DNA of 64,000 nt from Coriobacteriia bacterium (GCA_009776725.1 WRNE01000005.1:1-64000); one strand, 5' to 3'. Positions 1-7,745 are shown, counted from the stretch's first letter. A program made the numbers and translations. Notes: generated by a model from the letters alone, not told the origin.

Positions 1-180
1 AGCAGCGTGCATCCGGTGATTTTCCGCAGTGACTCCGGGCTGCCGCCCTCGATGCTGGTCCCTTTTATATGCTCGCTAGCCGGTATTTGCCTGTTGGCCT
101 TTGGCCTGTACCGCTACAGGCTCTTCGAGCAGGGCCTGCGCATCAAGCTCGATGAGTTGAAGAACCGCCTAAACGACTAG
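1..180 (+). CDS. ccmC: CcmC-like heme export membrane protein, C-terminal end (partial)
   Basis: The window opens inside this gene; frame 1 stays open to a TAG at 178-180. The 59 visible residues begin SSVHPVIFRSDSGLP, resembling the end of the conserved periplasmic loop of CcmC/CcsA-family proteins. One hydrophobic helix (LVPFICSLAGICLLAFGLY) and a charged cytoplasmic tail (KLDELKNRLND) follow. CcmC proteins move or present heme to the CcmE chaperone for cytochrome c maturation. The assignment is strengthened by the CcmD-like gene 15 bp downstream. The conserved Trp-rich heme-handling motif lies outside the window, so the family call rests on the tail and the neighbour. Confidence 0.7.
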   Translation, partial: SSVHPVIFRSDSGLPPSMLVPFICSLAGICLLAFGLYRYRLFEQGLRIKLDELKNRLND

Positions 181-195
181 ACAAAGGATTAAGCC

Positions 196-378
196 ATGGA
201 TCCAGTGCTTGCTGAAATATACTCCACCGTGCTAGAAGCCGCCCCCTATGTGATAACAGCCTATGCCCTGATCTGGGTAATCATGTTCGTCTTTGTCATG
301 GTTACTTATACCGGTATGCGTAAAACAAGGCGTGAGCTGGCAGCACTCGAGGAGGAATTGGACAGAAGAGGCAAATAG
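196..378 (+). CDS. ccmD: CcmD-like small membrane protein
   Basis: A 60-residue protein with one transmembrane helix (about residues 18-38, from YVITAYALIW) and then a charged, coiled-coil-prone tail (RKTRRELAALEEELDRRGK). This is the usual CcmD layout: tiny, single-pass, with an Arg/Glu-rich cytoplasmic end. CcmD stabilises the CcmABC heme export complex and helps release holo-CcmE. The start is the ATG at 196, preceded by AAAGGA at a suitable distance and 15 bp behind the ccmC stop, so the two are surely co-transcribed. Such short proteins carry little sequence identity, so the name leans on size, topology and context. Confidence 0.72.
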   Translation: MDPVLAEIYSTVLEAAPYVITAYALIWVIMFVFVMVTYTGMRKTRRELAALEEELDRRGK

Positions 379-520
379 CAGGTAATCAAGCGTCTGTATG
401 AGCCTGGCTTAATATGCATGTTAGGGGACGCTGGCACCAGTGACCATCAACTAGATGCTAGATTTATAGTATATTGCGTCTAACACGTTATTTAAGGCTA
501 AGTGCTCCAGATTGACGATA

Positions 521-638
521 GGGTACAATTTATTCAGTGTTTAAAAAAGTGCCATTTTGCAAAAGCCCTGGTCAGGAATTTGTGTACTATGACTAACAAA
601 TTATTTCGCTCGAATTTACCCCCACTAAAAGTGTACCC
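521..638. mobile_element. Possible MITE-like inverted-repeat remnant
   Basis: GGGTACAATTTATTCAGTG at 521-539 faces CACTAAAAGTGTACCC at 623-638. The outer GGGTACA/TGTACCC and inner AGTG/CACT blocks pair, with a few mismatches and gaps between. About 80 bp lie between the arms, with no coding capacity. The size and terminal repeats are what a miniature non-autonomous element or a pair of insertion-sequence ends would show. No target-site duplication is evident, so this is only a suggestion. Confidence 0.3.
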
Positions 639-671
639 TACCGCAAATCTTGAACAAGCCAGGCTTGACTA

Positions 672-740
672 TTCGTCCCAGCCGTTCGACCCTGGTTGTT
701 CGTCCACAATCACTCGACCCTGGTTTTTCGTCCACACCCC
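672..740. repeat. Short degenerate tandem repeat, about 28-bp unit
   Basis: The unit TCGACCCTGGTTNTTCGTCC occurs at 686-705 and again at 714-733, exactly 28 bp apart. A partial copy of its right half (TTCGTCC) lies at 672-678 and a weak trace at 744-760. Multiple short terminal repeats of this style are known at the ends of IS21-family elements, which is why a mobile-element scar is suspected. The copies could also be binding sites for an unknown regulator of the flanking genes. Confidence 0.5.
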
Positions 741-785
741 ACTTCGCCTTGGTTTTGCCTGGCGTAGGCGTAGGGACCGTGGTAA

Positions 786-1598
786 TCAAAAGTGGCTGAA
801 AGCAATGAACCTGGTCAGAACAGTCAACGACAACACAAGGACGACTAGGAATACAGCTATAAAGTCATTTTGGCCAATACGGTATTCGCGATAAAAGCTA
901 CGTTGGCTGCTTCCATGGAAACAACGGCTCTCCATAGCCAGTCCAAGGTACTCCGCATTCCGGAAGCATTGTGCGAACAAGGGGACCAGACAGGGGACCA
1001 AGGCCTTGACCCGGCGAATCGGGCTGCCGCTGTCAAAGACAGCGCCACGTCCTTGCTGGGCTTTTCGAATGCGGTAAAACGAGTCTGAAATGTCGGGTAT
1101 GAAGCTAAGCGCGATACGGATCATCAACGATATCTCATAGGCCGGCAAGCCAAGCCGCTCAAAGGGCGAAAGCATTTCTCCAACTGCATAGGCAATGGAA
1201 AGCGAGGTGGTCGTCAGGCTAAGCAGGATCCCGCATGAAAACATCAACAAGAGGCGAAAGGACATATAGACGCCGAGATAAACGCCTCGGTCAGTAATAT
1301 ACAAAGGCCCATACGAAAAGAGCAGTGTGCCGTCGTTATGGAACAGAATGTTCAAGACAAGGGGGAAGCTGACTAGGAACAATAAAGGTAGAATGGACCG
1401 TCCGACCAGGCTGAGAGGGATCCTGGCTGCCCACCAGACAAGCAGCATAAAGACACACACGCAAAGCAAGCCTAGAAAACTGTCCGCAACAAACATAGCA
1501 ACCATCAAGACCAGCAGGAGGTTGATCTTTACCCGGGGGTCAAGCCTATGGACAAACGACCCGGCTGCATAATAGCTGCCAAAACCAAAGTCATTCAT
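786..1598 (-). CDS. ecfT: ECF transporter transmembrane component EcfT
   Basis: A 270-residue polytopic membrane protein, the T component of an energy-coupling-factor vitamin/metal transporter. It joins the substrate-binding S component to the ATPase pair. Hydrophobic helices fill residues 25-140 and 243-264. The two cytoplasmic coupling motifs that dock onto the ATPases are readable as AQQGRG (180-185) and AMESRC (221-226), variants of the usual A-R-G signatures. It is the third gene of ecfA1-ecfA2-ecfT and overlaps ecfA2 by 8 bp. No S-component gene follows it, so the transported substrate must be inferred from the upstream FMN riboswitch. Confidence 0.92.
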   Translation of the reverse strand: MNDFGFGSYYAAGSFVHRLDPRVKINLLLVLMVAMFVADSFLGLLCVCVFMLLVWWAARIPLSLVGRSILPLLFLVSFPLVLNILFHNDGTLLFSYGPLYITDRGVYLGVYMSFRLLLMFSCGILLSLTTTSLSIAYAVGEMLSPFERLGLPAYEISLMIRIALSFIPDISDSFYRIRKAQQGRGAVFDSGSPIRRVKALVPCLVPLFAQCFRNAEYLGLAMESRCFHGSSQRSFYREYRIGQNDFIAVFLVVLVLSLTVLTRFIAFSHF

Positions 1599-2457
1599 CG
1601 GGGCCGCCTGCAGGAGGCTTGCCTTTTAAGCCGGCAATCGCCAAAGCCAGAGACTCGACGCTAAGCAGGGAAGGCGGCAGGCCCAAGCCGGCTTGGCGCA
1701 GGCTTGCAGCAAACGCCTCCGGTTTGGGGACTCCTAGCTTGATCGCTTCCAGTTCGTCGGCATGGGCAAAAACCTCTTCCGGGCTGCCCTGGAAAAAGAT
1801 GCGCCCCTCGTTTAGGACCAAGATCCGGTTTGTCAGGTAGGCGATGTCTTCCATGGAGTGCGAGACCATGACTACGATCTTTCCACTGGCATGGTATGTT
1901 TGGATAAGCCCCATCAGCTTGCGCCGGCCAGCGGGATCGAGCCCAGCGCTTGGCTCGTCCAGTATCAAGATGTCCGGCTCGACGAGGAGGATGCCGGCCA
2001 AGGCGACGCGTCGTTGCTCGCCTCCAGACAGTTCGAAAGGCGACCTTTGGGCGTAACGCGTAAAGTCCAAGTCGAAGGCCTCCATCCAATGACGGACACG
2101 CTTGTCGGTATCGTGGTCAGAAAAGCCGGCGTTCCTTGCCGCAAAGGCGATGTCGTCATATACAGTAGGAGCGAACAGCTGGCTTTCTGGGTACTGGAAG
2201 GCCAGGCCGATGCGGGTGAACAGGCCTTGGCGGTTTTTGGGCTTGGCCAGGTCTTCTCCATCTAACAAGACCCGCCCTTTGCTTGGTTGGACGAGTCCGG
2301 CAGCCAGTTGGGCCAAGGTCGATTTCCCTGAGCCGCTATGGCCGATAATGCCGATGAAATCGCCGTCGCCGATGCTGAGGTCGATGTCTGAGAGGGCGTA
2401 CTGGTCGTTGGCTGAGGCCGGATAGCGGTAACCTAATTGTTCCAAAACCAATTGCAT
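1591..2457 (-). CDS. ecfA2: ECF transporter ATPase EcfA2
   Basis: A 288-residue ABC ATPase, the second nucleotide-binding subunit of the energy-coupling factor. Visible in order: Walker A GHSGSGKS (39-46), Q-loop FQYPESQLF (about 87-95), signature LSGGEQRR (143-150), Walker B ILILDEP (163-169) and the His of SHSMED. The FQYPE-x-QLF element is characteristic of ECF ATPases. It overlaps the 3' end of ecfA1 by 25 bp and ecfT by 8 bp, so the three are translated together. It should form a heterodimer with EcfA1 that hydrolyses ATP to reset the membrane-embedded S component. Confidence 0.93.
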   Translation of the reverse strand: MQLVLEQLGYRYPASANDQYALSDIDLSIGDGDFIGIIGHSGSGKSTLAQLAAGLVQPSKGRVLLDGEDLAKPKNRQGLFTRIGLAFQYPESQLFAPTVYDDIAFAARNAGFSDHDTDKRVRHWMEAFDLDFTRYAQRSPFELSGGEQRRVALAGILLVEPDILILDEPSAGLDPAGRRKLMGLIQTYHASGKIVVMVSHSMEDIAYLTNRILVLNEGRIFFQGSPEEVFAHADELEAIKLGVPKPEAFAASLRQAGLGLPPSLLSVESLALAIAGLKGKPPAGGPDE

Positions 2458-3326
2458 ATCTGGTCCACCAGGTCGTCGCTGTCCAGGCTAACAGAGAGGC
2501 TTATCCCATAGTCCTTCAAGGCCTCTATAAGCTGCATGGTAAAAGGGACATCAAGCCCAAGGGCGTCGAGCAGCCGATATTCGCGAAAGACATCGAGCGG
2601 CTTGCCGTCGAGTGCCACTCGGCCACGGTCGATGACTATTACCCGGTCGGCAAGTATGGCGTCTTCCATGGAATGGGTGATGAGGACGACTGTCATTCCC
2701 TTTTGGTTCAGTTCGTCAACGATGGAGCGGATGGCTGTCCGCCCGCGCACGTCAAGCATAGCAGCAGGCTCGTCTAAGATGAGGATATCAGGCTGCATTG
2801 CTAAAATCCCAGCGATGCTCACCCGCTGGCGCTCTCCTCCGGAGAGCCTGGCCGGGTTCGCGTCAAGGAAGCCGAGCATGTCGACGGCCGCCAAGGCCTG
2901 CTCGACCCGCTCGCTCAGCTCCGGGTTGAGGATGTTCAGGTTCTCCGGGCCAAAAGCCACATCGTCGGCGACGATGTTGGCGACCATTTGGGTGTCGGGG
3001 TTTTGAAAGACCATGCCGGCGTGCGAGCGGATGACAAACAGCTGCTGCGGGTCGCTGGTGTCCAGTCCGACCGTCAGGACTTTACCGGAGTCTGGGACCA
3101 AAAGCGCGTTGATGTGCCTGGCAAACGTGGTTTTACCCGATCCGTTGGCGCCGATGACCGCTACGAACTCGCCCCGCTGGATGCTTAGGGTCAAACCCTG
3201 GAGCACCTCTGTTTGCCCAAGGCCGTCTGGGCCTATCGGGGGAGAAGAGCCTGCCGCGGGCTTCTCCCCATGGTTAGGGCTAGCCGGGTAATGAAAGGTA
3301 ACTGATTGAAACTCCACATCAGGCAT
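2433..3326 (-). CDS. ecfA1: ECF transporter ATPase EcfA1
   Basis: A 297-residue ABC ATPase and first gene of the ECF operon. Walker A GANGSGKT is at 59-66, the Q-loop FQNPDTQMV near 107-115, signature LSGGERQRV at 161-169, Walker B ILILDEP at 181-187 and the switch His at 218. An unusual Gly/Pro-rich insert of about 20 residues (15-38) separates the first strand from the rest. The ATG at 3326 has the Shine-Dalgarno AGAGG six bases upstream, lying immediately outside the closing stem of an FMN riboswitch. Expression therefore probably falls when FMN is plentiful. Confidence 0.93.
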   Translation of the reverse strand: MPDVEFQSVTFHYPASPNHGEKPAAGSSPPIGPDGLGQTEVLQGLTLSIQRGEFVAVIGANGSGKTTFARHINALLVPDSGKVLTVGLDTSDPQQLFVIRSHAGMVFQNPDTQMVANIVADDVAFGPENLNILNPELSERVEQALAAVDMLGFLDANPARLSGGERQRVSIAGILAMQPDILILDEPAAMLDVRGRTAIRSIVDELNQKGMTVVLITHSMEDAILADRVIVIDRGRVALDGKPLDVFREYRLLDALGLDVPFTMQLIEALKDYGISLSVSLDSDDLVDQICNWFWNN

Positions 3327-3337
3327 GGAAGGCCTCT

Positions 3338-3493
3338 GTTTCTCTCATCCGGACTGTCACCGTCGGTTTTCGAATTCAACGAAATCAACCAAAAATGGCT
3401 TGTGGACTTAGCAGCGCCCAGCCAGTCGCCAAGCAACCGAGCAGCCGAGCAGCTACACCACCACCGGTGAGGATTTGCACCTCGCCTCGAAAC
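3338..3493 (-). promoter_or_regulatory. FMN riboswitch (RFN element)
   Basis: Read on the minus strand, the leader has the RFN core: GAGGCGAGGTGCAAATCC followed by TCACCGGTGGT near the 5' side, and GACGGTGACAGTCCGGATGA near the 3' side. Arms GTTTC (3489-3493) and GAAAC (3338-3342) close the P1 stem. The variable helix in the middle is Gly/Cys-rich (CAGCTGCTCGG region). The ecfA1 Shine-Dalgarno (3333-3337) directly abuts the P1 3' strand, and the pairing can extend by TT/AG into it. Control by hiding the ribosome site is thus more likely than a separate terminator, which I do not see. The element normally controls riboflavin synthesis or uptake. Confidence 0.9.
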
Positions 3494-3539
3494 AAGTAGC
3501 AGTATTTTATCATGAAGAATATAATGGGAGCCTAATTAA

Positions 3540-4934
3540 ATGTTGAACGTCAATGCGTACGCGGCCTTGGGAGGTCATATGTTGCTTTTAGCCCGGTATA
3601 TCGTTCCTGTCAGTTCTCCCCATATTGAAAACGGCGCTGTTTTGGTAAAAGACGGGCGCATCGCAGCAGTCGGCGCCGCAGCTGACCTGCTGAGGGACTA
3701 CCCCAACGAGCCACAAACCGATTTTGGCCTGGCGGTCCTGATGCCAGGCTTGGTCGACGCTCATTCCCACTGGGAGTACTCTGCCTTTCGCGGCCTGATC
3801 CAAGACGTTGCCTATGCTGACTGGAAGATTGCCCTGACTGAGAAGGAGGAGCGCTTCAACGACCAGGACTGGTTGGACAGCGCTTTGCTCGGGGCCTTAG
3901 AGACCGTGCGTGCCGGCATCACAACAGTGGCAGACATTACCAGCACCGGCGCCTCGCTGCATGCAGCAAAGGCTGTGGGGCTGAGGGGCATCTTCTACCG
4001 TGAGGTGGGTACGATGGAGAAGAAAGAGGTCCCCCGCATCCTGGACGAGGCCTACCAGGAGATCGAGGACTGGAGGTCTTTGGCAGTTGACGGCTTTCAA
4101 TATATCGGTATAGCCCCAGAAGCCCTTTACAAGTGCCACCCCCAGGTCTTCAACGAGATCCGCGACTATGCCATGGACGGGACCCCGGTGGCAGTCCACC
4201 TGGCCGGCTCGCAGGAAGAGTACGACTTCATCCGTTACGGCTCGTCGCTCTTCTCGGTGCATACGACGGAGATGCAGCGCGGCTATGGGATCGACATGCC
4301 CCCTTGGCTGGCTACCGGCGTCTCGCCGATCCGCTACATCCTCAACTGGGGACTGTTCCAGGTGCCGAACCTGCTGGCGATCCACTGCGTCCATGTCGAC
4401 GAGGACGACATCGGCTTCTTGGAGCAGTACGACGTGGCTGTGGCGATCTGCACCCGCTGCAATGCCCAGCTCGGAATGGGCATCGCCCCTGTCCCCGACC
4501 TGGTCAGGGCGGGGCTGCGCATCGGGTTGGGCACTGACTCGCCAGCAGCCTCCTCTACCACCGACCTCTTTGCCGAAATGCGGATGACCTTGCTGATACA
4601 GCGTGCAGTGCACCTCAAAAGCGATTTCATGACGTCTGCCCAGCTAGTGCGCATGGCTACCTTGGGCGCTGCCGAGGCCTTGGGCCTGGCCGACCATATC
4701 GGCTCGCTGGACGTCGGCAAGGACGCCGATATCATCGCCGTGAGCCTGCAATACTCCTCGCAAGCACCTACCCACGACCCGAACTCGGCAATAGTCCACA
4801 CGGTCGGCCCTGATAACATTATGATGACAATGGTTGGCGGAAACATCCTCTACAACGGCGACCACCTGCACGGCGTCGACCGGGAGCGGGTCTTGGCACG
4901 TGCCGAAGAAATGAGAATAAAACTACGCGATTGA
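3540..4934 (+). CDS. Amidohydrolase-family metal-dependent deaminase/hydrolase
   Basis: A 464-residue member of the amidohydrolase superfamily, of the cytosine/S-adenosylhomocysteine deaminase-chlorohydrolase (MtaD/SsnA/TrzN-like) branch. The strand-1 metal motif DAHSHWE gives His75 and His77. Later metal and catalytic positions appear as HLAGS, IHCVHVDEDD and GTDSPAAS (Asp near 332). The C-terminal DVGKDADIIAV closes the small beta sandwich. The substrate cannot be told from sequence. The ATG at 3540 has GGGAG at about nine bases; an in-frame ATG at 3579 has GGGAGG only four bases upstream and matches the usual family N-terminus, so the true start may be 13 codons later. It is divergent from the ecf operon. 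Confidence 0.85.
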   Translation: MLNVNAYAALGGHMLLLARYIVPVSSPHIENGAVLVKDGRIAAVGAAADLLRDYPNEPQTDFGLAVLMPGLVDAHSHWEYSAFRGLIQDVAYADWKIALTEKEERFNDQDWLDSALLGALETVRAGITTVADITSTGASLHAAKAVGLRGIFYREVGTMEKKEVPRILDEAYQEIEDWRSLAVDGFQYIGIAPEALYKCHPQVFNEIRDYAMDGTPVAVHLAGSQEEYDFIRYGSSLFSVHTTEMQRGYGIDMPPWLATGVSPIRYILNWGLFQVPNLLAIHCVHVDEDDIGFLEQYDVAVAICTRCNAQLGMGIAPVPDLVRAGLRIGLGTDSPAASSTTDLFAEMRMTLLIQRAVHLKSDFMTSAQLVRMATLGAAEALGLADHIGSLDVGKDADIIAVSLQYSSQAPTHDPNSAIVHTVGPDNIMMTMVGGNILYNGDHLHGVDRERVLARAEEMRIKLRD

Positions 4935-4992
4935 TGTTATTATCGGGAGAAGACCGTTGTGTAAGCCCTTGTAGGAGGATGTTGGTAGATGT

Positions 4993-5187
4993 ATGGCTGC
5001 TCAATCTAAGAAACGAAGACCGAGATCGAATGCAAACGCGAATACAAACAGTCAGTCACGAAGCGCCGAGAAGCAGGGCAAGAGCCGTACTTTGCAGATA
5101 ATCCTCTGCCTCGTCCTGGCACTGATCCTGGTCGTTCCCACAGCCAGTATCGGCCTCAGCAGTTGTGCATCTTGTGCGCTATATTGA
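4993..5187 (+). CDS. Small basic single-pass membrane protein, unknown function
   Basis: A 64-residue protein with a basic, Asn/Ser/Arg-rich first half (KKRRPRSNANANTNSQSR) and one hydrophobic helix at about 36-53 (IILCLVLALILVVPTASIG), ending SSCASCALY. AGGAGG lies at 4973-4978, 14 bases before the ATG, which is longer than ideal. It sits between the amidohydrolase and tatA. I do not recognise a family. The helix and polar N-terminus make a real small membrane protein plausible, but chance cannot be excluded. Confidence 0.5.
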   Translation: MAAQSKKRRPRSNANANTNSQSRSAEKQGKSRTLQIILCLVLALILVVPTASIGLSSCASCALY

Positions 5188-5247
5188 TCCCAAGTCCCTT
5201 TGTTGGTCTGATTGCAGGCCAAAACGGCCTAATGTACAGGAGATGAA

Positions 5248-5802
5248 TTGTTCGGTATAGGCGGAACAGAGCTTGCAATAATCTTACTGTTCGGATTCTT
5301 GATCTTTGGCCCTGACAAGATGCCAGAGATCGCCCGGACCATTGGGCGAATGATCAAGCAGTTCCAAAACGCCCAAGACCAAATGAACAAGGTATTAAAG
5401 GAAGAGGTCCTTGACCCGATCAAGGACATGGAGCCCTTGATGAACCCCTTTGCAGCTGTCAGCGCAGACGACAAGGCCAAAGACAGCACCAGCGCAGACA
5501 TAGCAGACGAGAAAGGTGCCCCAACCCCGACAGAACCCAAAGAGCAGGCAGAAGACCACCTCACTAGCCCTAAAGAAGCCGAAGAGGCAAGAAAGCCTGG
5601 TCCAGCAGACCTGCAAAAGGCCCTTGTCGACGATGCCAACAAAAGGCGACTGGCAGCAAGCGCCCGAGACCAAAGCACCGCTGTTCATGATAGTTTTGCC
5701 GCCCGGCGGGCACGCTTAGAAGAGTCCTTTCTAAGGCAGGACGGCGAAGAAGCCCAACGCCAGACAGCCAGTAAGACCCCCGAGGAAGGCACAGATGACT
5801 AA
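5248..5802 (+). CDS. tatA: Twin-arginine translocase subunit TatA/TatE family
   Basis: A 184-residue TatA-type protein that assembles the pore for folded proteins with twin-arginine signals. It has the classic order: a short membrane helix (TELAIILLFGFLIFG, about 7-21), the FGPDKMPEIAR hinge, then an amphipathic helix (about 30-50). A long acidic, Ala/Lys/Glu-rich tail of roughly 120 residues is unusual, since TatA is commonly under 100. The start must be TTG at 5248 (AGGAGATGAAT upstream), because the nearby ATG leads to an early stop. tatC follows after 33 bp. The tail is low-complexity and probably disordered. Confidence 0.9.
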   Translation: MFGIGGTELAIILLFGFLIFGPDKMPEIARTIGRMIKQFQNAQDQMNKVLKEEVLDPIKDMEPLMNPFAAVSADDKAKDSTSADIADEKGAPTPTEPKEQAEDHLTSPKEAEEARKPGPADLQKALVDDANKRRLAASARDQSTAVHDSFAARRARLEESFLRQDGEEAQRQTASKTPEEGTDD

Positions 5803-5835
5803 GACCAGCCTAGATAACAGGCAGGAGGGCTAGCC

Positions 5836-6633
5836 ATGCCGGTCGGATCAGCGCAGATGTCGTTATTCGAGCATTTAGGCGAGCTGCGGAGACGTCTGAC
5901 AGTAGTCATAGCCGCGCTTCTGGTAGCCACCATAGCCCTTTACCTAGTGTCAAACTCGTTGATACTGTTCCTGATTCAGCCCATTGCGCGCTACATCTCT
6001 GAGAGCGGCTCAATAGACGACCTGAACAGCCTAAAAGAGTCCTTGATCATCCTCGACCCCTTTGGCGGCTTTGCCTTGAAGTTCCAGGTGGCCTTTGTCT
6101 TTGGCCTCCTCGTCTCGAGCCCTGTCACAATATGGCAGTTGTTGGCCTTCTTCCTGCCGGCGCTAAACCCTAACGAGCGTAAATGGGTGATCCCTACTTT
6201 CTTCGTCGCTGTCTTCTTGTTCATTGCCGGCATGGCGTTTTGCTACCTGGTGATCCTTGACCCGGCCTTTGAATGGATGATTGGTCAAACCACCGATTTC
6301 GCCCGAGTCATAGCTGAGGCCCCCAAATACATCAATACCATCTTATTGTTCGAGGTAGGCTTTGGCGTAGCCTTCGAATTGCCGATCGTGGTCTTTTATC
6401 TGACGATTTTCAATATCATCCCATACCAAAAACTGCGGAGCAGCTGGAGAGTGGTCTACATTGTGCTGATGACGGTCTGTGCCTTGGTCACCCCAGACGC
6501 TAACCCGATTACGATGTTACTGATGTTTGCTGCGATGCTAGTGCTTTACGAGGGGTCCCTGTTGATCTCGCGGATAGTCATCTCCAGGCGGCTGGCAAAA
6601 GAAAAACAGCTTTCGGCCGTTGACAGGCCTTGA
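5836..6633 (+). CDS. tatC: Twin-arginine translocase subunit TatC
   Basis: A 265-residue, six-helix membrane protein that recognises the twin-arginine signal peptide. The signature N-terminus SLFEHLGELRRRL (9-21) contains the Glu used for signal binding, and the family motif FLPALNPNERKW is readable near 108-119. The remaining helices match TatC in spacing (for example FVAVFLFIAGMAFCYLVI). The ATG at 5836 has GGAGGG upstream. It pairs with tatA in a minimal TatAC system and lies upstream of hypA, fitting export of folded, cofactor-bearing enzymes such as hydrogenases. Confidence 0.94.
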   Translation: MPVGSAQMSLFEHLGELRRRLTVVIAALLVATIALYLVSNSLILFLIQPIARYISESGSIDDLNSLKESLIILDPFGGFALKFQVAFVFGLLVSSPVTIWQLLAFFLPALNPNERKWVIPTFFVAVFLFIAGMAFCYLVILDPAFEWMIGQTTDFARVIAEAPKYINTILLFEVGFGVAFELPIVVFYLTIFNIIPYQKLRSSWRVVYIVLMTVCALVTPDANPITMLLMFAAMLVLYEGSLLISRIVISRRLAKEKQLSAVDRP

Positions 6634-6658
6634 ATCAAGGTGACGGGTTTTAAACGAC

Positions 6659-7015
6659 ATGCATGAGGCGTCGCTTATGAGTTCGGTCCTCTCAACAGCA
6701 ATCGATGCTGCACGTGCCCAGAACGCAGACAGGATCACCCGTATCACCCTGGTGATCGGAGAACTGTCCGAAGTGTTGCCAGAAGCCATGGAGTTTGCCC
6801 ATTTGGCCCTAAGCCCGGGGACTATCGCCGAAGGGTCGGAGCTGCTGATAAAGAATGTCCAAGCACGGTCACGCTGCCTGGTCTGCGGCCATGAGTACAC
6901 CCATGACCAGTATCGACGGAGCTGTCCGCTGTGTGATGCCTTGGCCTGCGAGCTGTTGGCCGGCCGTGAGCTACATATCGAGTCTATCGAGGTGGAAGAT
7001 GCAGATCGAGATTGA
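6659..7015 (+). CDS. hypA: Hydrogenase nickel insertion protein HypA
   Basis: A 118-residue metallochaperone. The nickel-binding N-terminus MHE is present, continuing ASLMSSVL as in the family. A zinc site of two C-x2-C pairs is at Cys73/Cys76 and Cys89/Cys92. HypA brings nickel to the large subunit of [NiFe]-hydrogenase with HypB. It overlaps hypB by 17 bp. No hydrogenase structural gene or hypC-F is in the window, so the rest of the maturation set must be elsewhere. Confidence 0.92.
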   Translation: MHEASLMSSVLSTAIDAARAQNADRITRITLVIGELSEVLPEAMEFAHLALSPGTIAEGSELLIKNVQARSRCLVCGHEYTHDQYRRSCPLCDALACELLAGRELHIESIEVEDADRD

Positions 7016-7649
7016 CAAGCCGATTTTGGAGTACAACCAGCAATTGGCCGAGCAAAACCGTATGGCCTTATCCCGAGAAAACGTCTTGATGATCAATATC
7101 ATGGCGTCGCCAGGGGCAGGGAAGACTTCGTTGATACTGTCTACGATCGAGCGGCTCAAAGACAGGTACCGGATCGCTGTGATTGAAGGCGATATAGCAT
7201 CGGACGTCGATGCGCAGCTGGTCAAGGCCCAAGGAGTCGCTGCCGTGCAGATCAACACCGGGGGAGCCTGCCATTTGGAGGCTGCCATGGTCGCCAAGGC
7301 CCTAGACGCCTTGGACCTGCACCAGACAGACCTGGTCATAGTGGAGAACGTGGGAAACCTGGTCTGTCCCGTCGAGTTCGACTTAGGCGAGAATCTGAAA
7401 GTCCTCATCCTGTCGATTCCGGAAGGCGACGACAAACCGTTGAAATACCCTAGCATCTTTGCAGAAGCCGACGCCATCCTGTTAAACAAGATCGATGCCG
7501 CGGACTTCTTCGACTTCGATCAGAAGGCCTTTGCCGACTCGGTCCTTCGCCTGAACCAGTCAGCTCCCATATTTGCCTTGAGCGCTAAGACCGGGGAGGG
7601 CCTGGACGCCTGGGTCGGCTGGCTTACAGACGCGGCAGGAGCCTTGTAG
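6999..7649 (+). CDS. hypB: Hydrogenase nickel incorporation GTPase HypB
   Basis: A 216-residue SIMIBI-class GTPase. Walker A ASPGAGKTS is at 36-44, the switch region contains IEGDIASDVDAQ, and the dimer metal site is at Cys91-His92 with a further Cys at 123 (NLVCPVE). LLNKIDA provides the base-recognition NKxD. There is no His-rich nickel-storage tail and no N-terminal CxxCGC high-affinity site, so this is a compact HypB. The start chosen is ATG 6999, with GAGGTGGA just upstream; the frame extends further 5' but would run through hypA. GTP hydrolysis by HypB controls nickel hand-over with HypA. Confidence 0.92.
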   Translation: MQIEIDKPILEYNQQLAEQNRMALSRENVLMINIMASPGAGKTSLILSTIERLKDRYRIAVIEGDIASDVDAQLVKAQGVAAVQINTGGACHLEAAMVAKALDALDLHQTDLVIVENVGNLVCPVEFDLGENLKVLILSIPEGDDKPLKYPSIFAEADAILLNKIDAADFFDFDQKAFADSVLRLNQSAPIFALSAKTGEGLDAWVGWLTDAAGAL

Positions 7650-7702
7650 CAGCCCAGCTTGACTGGCTTGCCTCTTAGGTGCGAGCGCTGGCTATAGCGA
7701 AG

Positions 7703-7719
7703 CGTGGCCGAGGGCCACG
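7703..7719. other. Perfect short hairpin between convergent genes
   Basis: CGTGGCC-GAG-GGCCACG forms a 7-bp GC-rich stem with a 3-base loop in the 96 bp between the converging hypB and lipoprotein genes. Its position suits transcription termination, but neither strand has a following T run, so it is not a classical intrinsic terminator. Confidence 0.3.
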
Positions 7720-7745
7720 GCTGCCGCCTTCAGGGGTAGGCCAGG

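Larger units (their letters stand above)
379..785. other. Gene-free stretch with repeat remnants
   Basis: About 400 bp between ccmD and the end of the ecfT gene hold no convincing gene. A 130-codon open frame at 502-894 has no family resemblance and runs antisense into ecfT. The stretch is more AT-rich than its surroundings on the left and carries an imperfect inverted-repeat pair near 521-638 and tandem units at about 672-740, listed separately. It may be the scar of a decayed insertion sequence; nothing recognisable as a transposase remains. Confidence 0.5.

Noticed and set aside
502-894. A 130-codon open frame in the ccmD-ecfT gap
   Set aside because: No ribosome site, no family resemblance, odd composition, and it runs antisense into ecfT.
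7703-7719. Hairpin as an intrinsic terminator for hypB or the lipoprotein gene
   Set aside because: A good stem, but no T tract on either strand.
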